Assembly (NCBI RefSeq): GCF_011602365.1 | Contig: NZ_JAAONZ010000011.1 | Location: forward strand, 1 to 64,000 | From: Pseudomaricurvus hydrocarbonicus | GTDB taxonomy: Bacteria; Pseudomonadota; Gammaproteobacteria; Pseudomonadales; Cellvibrionaceae | Length of the DNA stretch: 64,000 nucleotides | Direction: 5' to 3' | Part shown: positions 51,621 to 59,761 of the stretch, in pieces | Position numbering within the stretch: the first letter of the stretch is position 1 | How the letters are laid out: every line of letters starts with the position of its first letter | Translations under genes and position numbers: made by a program | Notes under the pieces: model-generated | The model's database searches: none | What the model saw: only the letters and a program-made list of their open reading frames with translations | What the model was told of the DNA's origin: nothing

Positions 51621-54071
51621 TTAAAAATTATATTTTGCAGTCACTCCCCAGTAAGCCTGAGCACCACGGGTAGTCCGACTCTGAACACGGCCCTGACCGG
51701 CATAACCATTAGAGGCTGACAGTGAGCTTGCAAAATATTCATCCGTAATATTTTTCCCGAACAACATGACGCTCCAGTACCCAGCCTGATCCTCAATACC
51801 CAGGCTCACATCTGTTAAACCATATGACTCTTGCGTCAGTGCTGGATCATAGTCCAGAGTCAAGGAAGTGTCATCTTGCCAGGTGTATGATACTTGAGCA
51901 AACAGATTCAACGGAGCCGACTCCAACGGAATATTCATACGAGCCTGGACATTATAAGAAAGTTCTGGAGCAAGTACCATTTGGCTGCCAGAAACATCCT
52001 GTACAAACACACCACCATTATCGACGTTACAACCTTGAGATGCCGTCTGCCCGGGGTAACATGGCTGGATTAGATCATCAATTTCAGTATCAAGATAAGA
52101 CACGCTGGCTGATAACATCAGGATATCAGTGGCAGCCCAGTCTAAACTTCCTTCAATACCTTGTGTCGTCAAAGTACCCGCGTTAAATGTTTCAGTGTTA
52201 ATACTGCCAGGCACCACACGCGAGGTTTGCAAGTCGACCACTTCCTGCCGAAATACAGCTCCATTCAATTGAACGCTGTTATTAAACAACTGGGACTTCA
52301 AGCCGATTTCATAAGCCGTCGTAGTAGATGGATTAACCACTGCATTTGATGCATTCGCGGAACGTCCAATGTTAGCGCCGGCACCCACAAAGCCGCGAGA
52401 AGCCGTGGCGTAGAGCTGGGCACTGTCTGAAAAATCCCATGAGAAACCCGCTCGACCACTCCAGTCTGCAGAAGTATCATCCCGCTCAAATTCCGTGGTT
52501 GTTAAACCACCGCCAGCTAAAACCGCAGCAACCGAAGGATCGGACAAATCCAAGTAAGTATATTCCACACCGAAATCAATAGCCCCCGGAGTCACAAAAG
52601 CCAGCGGCACTTGATAAACCTGATTCCAGTATTTGATATTCATATCTTCCTGAGTCCAGCGCAAACCGGCAAAAATATCAAATGTGTCACTCACATGGAA
52701 AGTCACGTCACCAAACGCAGCATAACTATTCCAGGTCGCCGTTGCTTCTTTGGGATCGGCACGATAGACGGCGTTGTTAAACAAGGACGTTGGAGCAATA
52801 TTATCCGCTACTTCTTCCATGTGACTGTAATAAGCACCGGCAATCCAGTCGAGCTTATCAGTGCTGCCTTCAAAACGTAACTCTTGACTGAAATACTCAA
52901 TCTCGTTAGCGATCAGCTCATCGTGTGGACGTGTACTAACGTTAGTATCAATCATCGCGACCAACCCCAGCCCATAAGTTTGAGTGGCATTGGCTGGGGT
53001 ATTATCAACATCAATTGAGGAATAACTAGAGCTGGAACGATAGGCAGTGATGGATTTCAACGTCAGCTCATCACTAAACTCTTTGGTCAGATCAAAGCTA
53101 ATACCATAGGATTCCATATTCGCTTGTTGGTCATGGTCCTGACTGGTTTTAAAGGGGTCATCAACAACCTCTTGACCGAGAGCCGCATTACCGCCCCCCA
53201 ACGATCTCAGACGGATGGCACCGATCGTATCGTAGGTCAAACCAGATACTGGATCGACGCCAGAACCAGATTCCACCGCGTCAACGTGTTGTGCACCTTC
53301 AGACGAACGTACTTTACGATAGTCGGCGGTTACCAGTAATTCAGTCGAATCATTAAAGTTGATGGCAAGTTTACCCATCACTCCCATGGTTTCTTCGCCA
53401 CCCAAGTCAGGATTACCATCAATCACGTTTTCAATATAATCATCGCGGTTGGTGTACATTCCAGACAGCCGCAAATAAATCTTGTCACTCAGCGCTGTGT
53501 TGTACATCAAACGAGTAGTATATTCCTCATCATCAGAGAGAGACTGCTGCACATACCCTTCGGTCTCGGATGTGGGTGCTGCACGTACGATATTAACCAC
53601 ACCACCGGTAGCATTCCGGCCGTAAAGAGTACCTTGCGGGCCACGCAGTATTTCAATACGTTCAATGTCGCCCAAATCTGCAGAGAACTCACTGATTCGT
53701 GACAGAGGAACACCATCCACAACAAAAGAAACACTCGGTTGAATACCGCCTTCTATACCCATGGAACCGATACCACGAATAACAAAATTGTTGGCAAATG
53801 GCATCCCGCCTTTCTGGAATACCACCGAAGGCGTAGCAATAGCCAGGTCTTGCGCATTATTGATCGAACGTGCTCTCAAAGCATCTGCTTGAAGAACATC
53901 CACAGAAATAGGTACATCTTGTAGACTTTCTGCACGCTTTTGTGCAGTTACAATAACCTCCTCAATCACGGCAGCATGACTCAAACTGGTAAATGCTGCC
54001 AGAGCTGCCGCGAGTGCAGTCTTATGAAATATTTTATTAGACGTTTTGTAAAATATGGTATTAACGGGCAT
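51621..54071 (-). CDS. TonB-dependent outer-membrane receptor
   Basis: 816 residues from ATG 54071, which has GGGAG at good spacing; the frame is open to 54179. A signal peptide (residues 1-30, TALAAALAAFTSLSHA) is followed by a TonB-box-like EEVIVTAQKRAESLQDVPIS, the plug domain (about 45-160, SFVVDGVPLSR, LRGPQGTLYGRNATGG) and a 22-strand barrel ending in Phe (VTAKYNF). It resembles the receptors for large lipophilic substrates in sphingomonads and Cellvibrionales. Next to a catabolic island it probably imports the growth substrate. No ExbB, ExbD or TonB gene lies here. Confidence 0.94.
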   Translation of the reverse strand: MPVNTIFYKTSNKIFHKTALAAALAAFTSLSHAAVIEEVIVTAQKRAESLQDVPISVDVLQADALRARSINNAQDLAIATPSVVFQKGGMPFANNFVIRGIGSMGIEGGIQPSVSFVVDGVPLSRISEFSADLGDIERIEILRGPQGTLYGRNATGGVVNIVRAAPTSETEGYVQQSLSDDEEYTTRLMYNTALSDKIYLRLSGMYTNRDDYIENVIDGNPDLGGEETMGVMGKLAINFNDSTELLVTADYRKVRSSEGAQHVDAVESGSGVDPVSGLTYDTIGAIRLRSLGGGNAALGQEVVDDPFKTSQDHDQQANMESYGISFDLTKEFSDELTLKSITAYRSSSSYSSIDVDNTPANATQTYGLGLVAMIDTNVSTRPHDELIANEIEYFSQELRFEGSTDKLDWIAGAYYSHMEEVADNIAPTSLFNNAVYRADPKEATATWNSYAAFGDVTFHVSDTFDIFAGLRWTQEDMNIKYWNQVYQVPLAFVTPGAIDFGVEYTYLDLSDPSVAAVLAGGGLTTTEFERDDTSADWSGRAGFSWDFSDSAQLYATASRGFVGAGANIGRSANASNAVVNPSTTTAYEIGLKSQLFNNSVQLNGAVFRQEVVDLQTSRVVPGSINTETFNAGTLTTQGIEGSLDWAATDILMLSASVSYLDTEIDDLIQPCYPGQTASQGCNVDNGGVFVQDVSGSQMVLAPELSYNVQARMNIPLESAPLNLFAQVSYTWQDDTSLTLDYDPALTQESYGLTDVSLGIEDQAGYWSVMLFGKNITDEYFASSLSASNGYAGQGRVQSRTTRGAQAYWGVTAKYNF

Positions 54072-54185
54072 AGCTGGAACTCCCTTAATTTTTATTTTTA
54101 TAAAAACAGAATTTACCCCAGACAACAACTGACTAATCGTCACTTTTAATATTTTGTACGAAAAAACATCGACCCGCAAGATATA

Positions 54186-54206
54186 ATAAACAAATAGTCA
54201 GCTTTT
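54186..54206 (-). promoter_or_regulatory. Candidate regulon site before the TonB receptor
   Basis: On the minus strand AAAAGCTGACTATTTGTT resembles the 28954 site AAAAGATGACTATGTGTT at all but two positions. It is about 115 bases before the receptor start. Confidence 0.45.
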
Positions 54207-54619
54207 AATTAAGAAACAGACTTAATGATCAGAATTGTTATTTAGGTCAGTAGCCACATTACCGCTAGTAACCCATCCTCGGCTCTATCGTGAAGAAATC
54301 ACACAATATATCCAAGGCATGGAGATCGATACTTTAAGAATAAGCAAAGCATTAAGTTGAAACATCCTAACAAGATATGAAAGCCAAAAAACTTATATAA
54401 AAAGCTAGAAACCGCTAATTAATACCGTTTTTCAGATATAAAAGACCGGCAACATAAACCTTATTATCTTTACCCATACATGGACAGTAAACACATTCTA
54501 TTCCATACACGTATGGTCTTAAAATATTGAAATCCCCCTTTCTCTGGACTGCCAAGATTAAAACTGTAAATCGGCTGAAACAGAAAGAATTGCATCCAAA
54601 TATATCTGGTGTTAACTTA

Positions 54620-54642
54620 TTAACTGATATACTGCCAGTTAA
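54620..54642. promoter_or_regulatory. Palindrome before the crotonase gene
   Basis: TTAACTG and CAGTTAA arms with nine bases between. The inner 19 bases AACTGATATACTGCCAGTT have the same length and the same AACTGAT and AGTT ends as the 34-bp element core. Confidence 0.5.
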
Positions 54643-54701
54643 AATCACTAAGGGCTTAGATTTACATTTAGCACAATCACTACTTACGAGGCATCAAACC
54701 T

Positions 54702-55502
54702 ATGGATTACAATGATATTACCTATGAAAAAATCGGGCATGTCCTGCGGGTTTGCCACAACCGCCCTAGCAAAGGCAATGCTCAGTCAACCCGCTTATTA
54801 GCAGAATTGGACGATGCCCTCGACCGCGCCAAAAGAGATAATGATGTTCGCGTATTGATTATTGGAGGCGTTGGCAAGCACTTTTCAGCCGGACACGATC
54901 TGGTAGATGGGCTTGAATTACGTGGAAACTACACTGTAGAACAGCATTGGGATTGGGAGCAAGAACACTTTCTGGGCAACGCAATGCGTATCTGGGATTT
55001 CCCGAAGCCGACTATTGCTCAAGTCAGTGGTGCCTGTATTTCAGGTGGTTTTATGGTTGCCAACTCTTGCGATCTGGTCGTTGCCAGTGACGATGCCTAT
55101 TTCTCCGATCCGGTTCTACACTCTATGGGCGCTGCTGCCGTTGAAGCCTTGGTACACCCATGGGTTCTCGGACTGCGTAAAGCTAAAGAACTACTGTTTA
55201 CCGGTGGTCGAATTTCCGCGCAGGAAGGAAAAGAATGGGGCATGGTCAATCATGTGGTCAACCGTGAAGAACTGGAAGACTTCACCCTTAAATTTGCAGA
55301 ACAGATTGCCAAAGCGCCTCCTCATGCCATGCGTATGCTCAAGCGTTCATTGAATCGTACTGCGGATATCCAGGGGTTCCGCGGCAGCATTAACGCTCAT
55401 TTTGATACCCACACTGTCAGCTCTTCCACTAAAGAGTTCTGGGATATCGTCAATCAAGGCGCAGCCAGCATGGTTGAAGGCGGCAAAAAATCCAGCTCCT
55501 GA
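54702..55502 (+). CDS. Crotonase-fold protein (enoyl-CoA hydratase family)
   Basis: 266 residues; GAGG precedes the ATG. Oxyanion-hole motif GKHFSAGHDLVDG near 60 (note His for the usual Gly) and turn VSGACISGGFMVANSCDL near 108. The two classical Glu are missing; the second site reads SDPVLHSMGAAAVEALVHPW. Its substrate may therefore differ from ordinary hydratases; ring-opening hydrolases and dehalogenases share the fold. It is the first gene downstream of the TonB control region and is followed by a hairpin and a broken SnoaL-like gene. Confidence 0.88.
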   Translation: MDYNDITYEKIGHVLRVCHNRPSKGNAQSTRLLAELDDALDRAKRDNDVRVLIIGGVGKHFSAGHDLVDGLELRGNYTVEQHWDWEQEHFLGNAMRIWDFPKPTIAQVSGACISGGFMVANSCDLVVASDDAYFSDPVLHSMGAAAVEALVHPWVLGLRKAKELLFTGGRISAQEGKEWGMVNHVVNREELEDFTLKFAEQIAKAPPHAMRMLKRSLNRTADIQGFRGSINAHFDTHTVSSSTKEFWDIVNQGAASMVEGGKKSSS

Positions 55503-55514
55503 TTAATGCACATA

Positions 55515-55544
55515 TTCACGGCCCCGCCACTTGAGGGCCGTGAA
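55515..55544 (+). terminator. Hairpin after the crotonase gene
   Basis: TTCACGGCCC (55515-55524) pairs perfectly with GGGCCGTGAA (55535-55544) around a 10-base loop. No clear T tract follows, so it may be a terminator with weak tail or an mRNA-stabilising hairpin. Confidence 0.55.
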
Positions 55545-55559
55545 CGTCACGGTAAAAAT

Positions 55560-56137
55560 ATGCACGAATGACTCAGTCGCATTGCCATTCAAAAAACGCT
55601 TGCGATCTACGCCAGCGCAGTTGATCGGGGCAATATGCCCGAACTGCTCTCAGTTTTTACTGACCATGCTGTTTTTCGACCTTTATCTGACTATCCTACC
55701 TGTTTTGGTCATGGGACATCAGCCAATTTTTTACTGACTTCGGTGATCTGATACGGTCATTGCCCGGTATCGATCCCAAAAGCTTCCAGTTAAATCACCA
55801 TTTGACTACATCCAAAATTGACTTTGAAACATCCACCACAGCCAAAGGTTTCACCCGCTTTATGGTTATGTCTCCCTTTGGGCTTGATCATAGCGGCTAC
55901 TATACGGATATTTTTGAAACTTTGGATAATGCCGATTGGCAATTGTCGCACCGTCAAATCACGCTCGACTGGAAAGCTCCCGCCTCCCCCTTAAACGCAC
56001 TCTTCAAGAAAATCTCTGAAACAAACAACACCTACGGGCAGCGCCTGGCAAATCCGGCCATTAACACGACCTATTCCGAATCAGAATGCCCGGCATCTAA
56101 ATTGACTCTTCTAACAATCCCGTCAATTGTGCCTTAA
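55560..56137 (+). pseudogene. Broken SnoaL/NTF2-like protein gene
   Basis: Frame pieces together read like a SnoaL-like protein: LSRIAIQKTLAIYASAVDRG then NMPELLSVFTDHAVFRPLSD in one frame, and TDFGDLIRSLPGIDPKSFQ then TKGFTRFMVMSPFGLD-type residues in another. Two lesions are visible: an in-frame TGA at 55569-55571 right after ATG CAC GAA, and a one-base loss in the T run at 55727-55732, after which the frame continues to 56137. The tail overlaps the convergent ligase by 41 bases, so the true end is uncertain. Intact SnoaL-like protein: 61865. A sequencing error at the T run cannot be excluded. Confidence 0.6.
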
Positions 56138-57599
56138 GATCAGCAGTGCTGAGCTTAAGACTGGTTGTCCGAGGCAGCTTTTTAAGCCAGATAAATTCAA
56201 CCGGAATTTGGTGGGCGGCCAAATGCTCTCGACAAAAATCTTTCAAAGCTTTGTCAGAAGGTTTTGAACCATCTTTGCTAAGCTGCAATGCTGCCACAGG
56301 AACCTGACCTAATCGATCATCGCCAACACCCACGACTCCGGCATCCTCAATGTGGGGATGTTGGCGCAATATTTCTGCAACCACTTCAGGAGCCACTTTA
56401 AAGCCGCCCCTAAAGATGGTGTTATCATTTCTACCCTCAAACCACATAAAGCCATCGTCATCAATGTGCACCAGATCCGATGTTCGAATCCAGTTTGGCC
56501 CCACTCGTGCCGTCAGTACCTCTAACAATCCACTTTCATTATTCTGTAAGACCACACCGGTATCTCTATCGACCACTCGCAGGTTTATTCCTGGTAACGC
56601 ACGACCGCAACTGCCTCGCTTGCTGGCTCCAAAGGTGTGTAATTCATCCAGCATCCAAGTCGTAACAACGCCGCAGAATTCACTGGCCCCATAGCTGAGG
56701 TTGACCGGAATACCCAACGTATCGGAAAAATAGGCATGAACTTTTGCGTCCAACGGTGCTGCACCGGTCCGAATAACCCTGACAGAGTTTAAGGATTTCC
56801 GGTCGATGCCGCGCTTATACAGCATCGCCATAGCGGCCGGAGGAATATCGGCAGTAGCAGGCTGATAACGCGCCATCAGTGTCAGCCAAGCATCCACATC
56901 AAATTTTTCCAACAACGCCAGAGATTGACCCATTAAAGCTGGCGGGAGCACCGCATATACTCCACTGATATTGCCCAAGGGCAAAGCGATAATCATAGGC
57001 GACGATGCGCCTTCACCTTGCATATTGCGAATACTGCTGACAGCCGCTTCGGCACTGGACTGAAGGTTAGCGAGTGACAGAGGAATTCGTTTGGGCGTGC
57101 CGGTTGTACCGCTGCTAAGCGTTTCTACAGCAACTTCCGGTAACCGGGAGCGGTCTGTGGTTAGACCTACACCGGTAAGATCTTCAACCCAGCGGACGCC
57201 TTCAGCACTGATACTCAAGGCTGCACTCCCCGCCTCCCTGGCTGCGGCGATGGTGACCGGGTTCCAATCATGGGCATCGGCGATAATCAGCGGATAACGC
57301 ATCTGACGGATATCAGATGCCATTTTGATAGCGGATTGATAGCCGTAAATCATGGATGCTACCCGACCGTGGATCAACAGGCCCCAGAGACAGGCTACAT
57401 GATGCGGACGGGTGTGGGCGATTAACCCCACTCGCTCACCCGATACAATACCCAAGACGTCTAGACGCCTCTTCAAAGCATCAACAAAATGGCTGACATA
57501 GTTCCAGTTATAGCTCTTGCCTTTAAAGTCAAATGCCATCCCCTGTGGTTGATTCAAAATAGCAGAGGATAGTTTTTCGGCAAGAGTGGAAGCTTGCAT
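56097..57599 (-). CDS. AMP-binding acyl-CoA synthetase family protein
   Basis: 500 residues; GAGGT precedes the ATG. ANL signatures: TLSSGTTGTPKR near 162, LSYGASEFCGVVTTW near 300, DRDTGVVLQNNESGLLEV, NWIRTSDLVHIDDDGFMWFE and GRNDNTIFRGGFKVAPEVVA. The last catalytic Lys segment is atypical (RTTSLKLSTADLK), lacking the usual PxGKxxK, so thioester formation may be impaired or the protein may be specialised. It stands alone on the minus strand and converges with the broken SnoaL-like gene. It is less like the ligases at 29016 and 40489 than they are to each other. Confidence 0.9.
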   Translation of the reverse strand: MQASTLAEKLSSAILNQPQGMAFDFKGKSYNWNYVSHFVDALKRRLDVLGIVSGERVGLIAHTRPHHVACLWGLLIHGRVASMIYGYQSAIKMASDIRQMRYPLIIADAHDWNPVTIAAAREAGSAALSISAEGVRWVEDLTGVGLTTDRSRLPEVAVETLSSGTTGTPKRIPLSLANLQSSAEAAVSSIRNMQGEGASSPMIIALPLGNISGVYAVLPPALMGQSLALLEKFDVDAWLTLMARYQPATADIPPAAMAMLYKRGIDRKSLNSVRVIRTGAAPLDAKVHAYFSDTLGIPVNLSYGASEFCGVVTTWMLDELHTFGASKRGSCGRALPGINLRVVDRDTGVVLQNNESGLLEVLTARVGPNWIRTSDLVHIDDDGFMWFEGRNDNTIFRGGFKVAPEVVAEILRQHPHIEDAGVVGVGDDRLGQVPVAALQLSKDGSKPSDKALKDFCREHLAAHQIPVEFIWLKKLPRTTSLKLSTADLKAQLTGLLEESI

Positions 57600-57919
57600 A
57601 TAGATGACCTCGTAAGTTCTTGGAAGCTGTTACAGGGAAATTAACGAATTGGGATTTATTTTTATACTGAACATCAGAGAAATTCACTTGACTTCACAGG
57701 CAAACCTGCTAAAAAAAACTAATTTTCTATATTGTGCGCGTCATGCACAGCGGTGCTATAGTCGACGGTCTGCTACTACAACACGCGGGTGCACATGAAT
57801 TAACTTTGTCATACATAATGACTGCCAGTCAGCATTTTTTTGATCAAAAAAAACGGTGCAGAAAATTATCACGACACCGTTTTTCCTTTCTTCAATTCCG
57901 AAGATCTGGGACAGAAGCT
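57600..57919. other. Intergenic region holding a terminator, no gene
   Basis: AT-rich; AATTAGTTTTTT near 57719 is a single half-site of the regulon motif (minus strand), too weak to call. The stem at 57849-57884 is listed separately. Confidence 0.45.
57849..57884 (-). terminator. Terminator after the 58996 gene
   Basis: AAAAACGGTG (57849-57858) and CACCGTTTTT (57875-57884) form a 10-bp stem; in the minus direction it is followed by a T run. It closes the unrecognised gene at 57920. Confidence 0.8.
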
Positions 57920-58996
57920 TTAACAGGCATCCGCAATCAGCGGTATCGCGGTCCAGCCATGCTCAACATAAGTACGCATATCGGTCAGTGGTATTGTGCG
58001 ACCATCCGCCAGTTTCATTTCCCCTTCACTGTGTGAATGCAAACCATAGTGCATGGTAGCGCCTGACTTGGTCAGGTAGCTGTAGTAGGTACGGGAAGAC
58101 GCTTCTATATCCATCTCAATATTACCATTGGGATGCTTCATACTAAAATGCCATTTCACAGGAACACGCAGACGGGTTTGAGGATCGACCCAGTATTCCA
58201 GCTCCTCCATTGTGATATCGCTTTGTCCATTTTCCATAAAGCTGATATCTTCACCATCAACGGTAACGTGGCTATAACTCTTGTTCATTTGTGGGTAAGA
58301 GTAGATAAAGATGCGGACTCGATCGCTGGCCCACCAGTTCCAATAGTATGTTTCACCACGCAAAACCTGCGCCAGATCAAAAGCAGGCTGGGTGAACTTT
58401 TCCTGGCAACCAAAGGACTTGTCTTTTCGAAGAGTATACGTTTTACCTTCATACTTTAGAGTACCTTCAGCGCATAGAGGATGCTCAAAACCGGCGATAT
58501 TATTTTTAGCCAGGTCGGGATATGGCCCCTTGTGATAGGCTGCATCACCAATGCCGGTCAGCAGAAGATCAAACTCGACCCCCATGTGCTCACCTTTAAT
58601 TTCCCAGTAAGGCGGGCGACAAATATGCTTGCGATTGCCTAACGTCCAGATAACGGCATCGTCCGTTTTTTCAATAGTAGCACGCGACCAGTCGTCCGTA
58701 GCCCAGCTCCGATTACCCACGAACTTGGTATCTTGCATACCCTTCCCATGATGGTCTTTGGGCGTCACCATAAAGGTCGTCTGCCCCTTAAATTCATCAT
58801 CGACCTGCCAAGGCCCCTCCTTGCCACCACCTACTCGAAAAATACACGACACAAAGGACACTTCATCACCTTCGTCAGTTTCACCCATGATCATGAAACC
58901 GTTATTTTCCAGGTAAGGCATGCCTTGCGGCAACAGATCTTTATAACTCAGCTGGTCTTCAAGGTTCACATTAGTTTGCGCGATTTTTTCAATCAT
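57920..58996 (-). CDS. Protein of unknown function, possible lipocalin-like (CrtC/AttH-type) fold
   Basis: 358 residues without a signal peptide. The sequence is rich in beta-prone and aromatic residues, with repeated Trp and Tyr (ATDDWSRATIEK, RPPYWEIKGEHMGVEFDLLL, YYWNWWASDRVRIFIYSYPQ). Patterns of this sort occur in the paired-lipocalin CrtC/AttH and tocopherol-cyclase-like groups, which bind or transform lipophilic isoprenoids. I cannot confirm that assignment. It has its own terminator and a weak regulon-like site about 80 bases upstream. A steroid- or terpenoid-binding role would suit the surroundings. Confidence 0.7.
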   Translation of the reverse strand: MIEKIAQTNVNLEDQLSYKDLLPQGMPYLENNGFMIMGETDEGDEVSFVSCIFRVGGGKEGPWQVDDEFKGQTTFMVTPKDHHGKGMQDTKFVGNRSWATDDWSRATIEKTDDAVIWTLGNRKHICRPPYWEIKGEHMGVEFDLLLTGIGDAAYHKGPYPDLAKNNIAGFEHPLCAEGTLKYEGKTYTLRKDKSFGCQEKFTQPAFDLAQVLRGETYYWNWWASDRVRIFIYSYPQMNKSYSHVTVDGEDISFMENGQSDITMEELEYWVDPQTRLRVPVKWHFSMKHPNGNIEMDIEASSRTYYSYLTKSGATMHYGLHSHSEGEMKLADGRTIPLTDMRTYVEHGWTAIPLIADAC

Positions 58997-59345
58997 CCTG
59001 TGAGTGCTCCATCGTATTATTGTTTTCAGAGGTTATTGGATTGGGATAAAACATTGTGCACACCAGTCCACCCAATAAATGACACATTATCAGCTATTAA
59101 AATAAAACACCACCCGAGAAAGGTAAATATTGGTAAAAGCTGAGTATACGATAATAGCGCTTGGCTTTAGATAGATTAGAAATAAAAAGAAAATAACTTT
59201 ACTTTTAGCGCAGTTACCATATGCGTCAATATTAAATTATCGCGGATAAAATACAGAGGCTTACTTCGATTATCTGCTTACATTCACTTTCATCTGCAGA
59301 ATCAGCTTTGCAACAAGATACTGCGCTCCCGTTCTATATCACCAC

Positions 59346-59531
59346 TCAATGATAGATAACCAATCCATAGCCGCCGGCGAGATTGTAAATATTTCCCACC
59401 ACCCAGGAACCACCTCTGACAATTCGTTGGCGACCTTAAACCCCAAACGTCGCCAGAGTATATTTTGAGGAAAAACGACCCACTATTGGCAAGCCATTGA
59501 GGTTATCAGATATCTGGTTATTGGCAGAATT
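59346..59531 (-). pseudogene. Remnant resembling a formylglycine-generating-enzyme (sulfatase-modifying) domain
   Basis: In one minus-strand frame, with a single TAA inside, it reads QISDNLNGLPIVGRFSS, then KYTLATFGV, stop, then GRQRIVRGGSWVVGNIYN and LAGGYG. DNLNGLPIVGRF and RVxRGGSW are typical of FGE-sulfatase (SUMF1-like) domains. Only about 60 codons remain without start or flanking domain, so it is a dead fragment or a false match. Confidence 0.3.
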
Positions 59532-59678
59532 TCATTGTGGGTAAGGATTCTGCTCTGCCTACCGTTCTGATTGAAAGCCTGCTCGCCCCACTAAATTCAC
59601 GGGGGAACATACTAAATGGAATATTTTTCGTTACCTTTTTTTAACTGGAGTAAAACGCTATTACTACAAAGACCTTTC

Positions 59679-59702
59679 AATAGTGACACTATCGTCACTA
59701 TT
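59679..59702. promoter_or_regulatory. Nested palindromic operator before the flavin hydroxylase
   Basis: AATAGTGAC and GTCACTATT are perfect 9-base arms with six bases between; inside, ATAGTGACACTAT (59680-59692) is itself a perfect 13-bp palindrome. It lies 60 bases before the start at 59762, in a unit that also encodes a TetR protein. Confidence 0.75.
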
Positions 59703-59761
59703 ATGAAGTCATGCCAAGAACACCCAAACCGAAAAAACAACACACTAATAACGAGGTTTCT

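Larger units (their letters stand above)
54072..54701. other. Divergent control region of the TonB receptor and the crotonase
   Basis: AT-rich, with no supported gene. It contains a regulon-like site on the minus strand (54186-54206) and a palindrome before the crotonase (54620-54642). A minus frame at 54415-54648 is not convincing. Confidence 0.5.
58997..59761. other. Intergenic region with a decayed fragment and a strong palindrome
   Basis: AT-rich. Contents: a weak regulon-like site on the minus strand at 59074-59097, a decayed frame at 59346-59531, and the palindrome at 59679-59702 before the flavin hydroxylase. No intact gene is supported. Confidence 0.55.

Noticed and set aside
55531-55737. 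68-codon plus frame after the crotonase
   Set aside because: A third reading frame of the broken SnoaL-like gene, not a separate gene.
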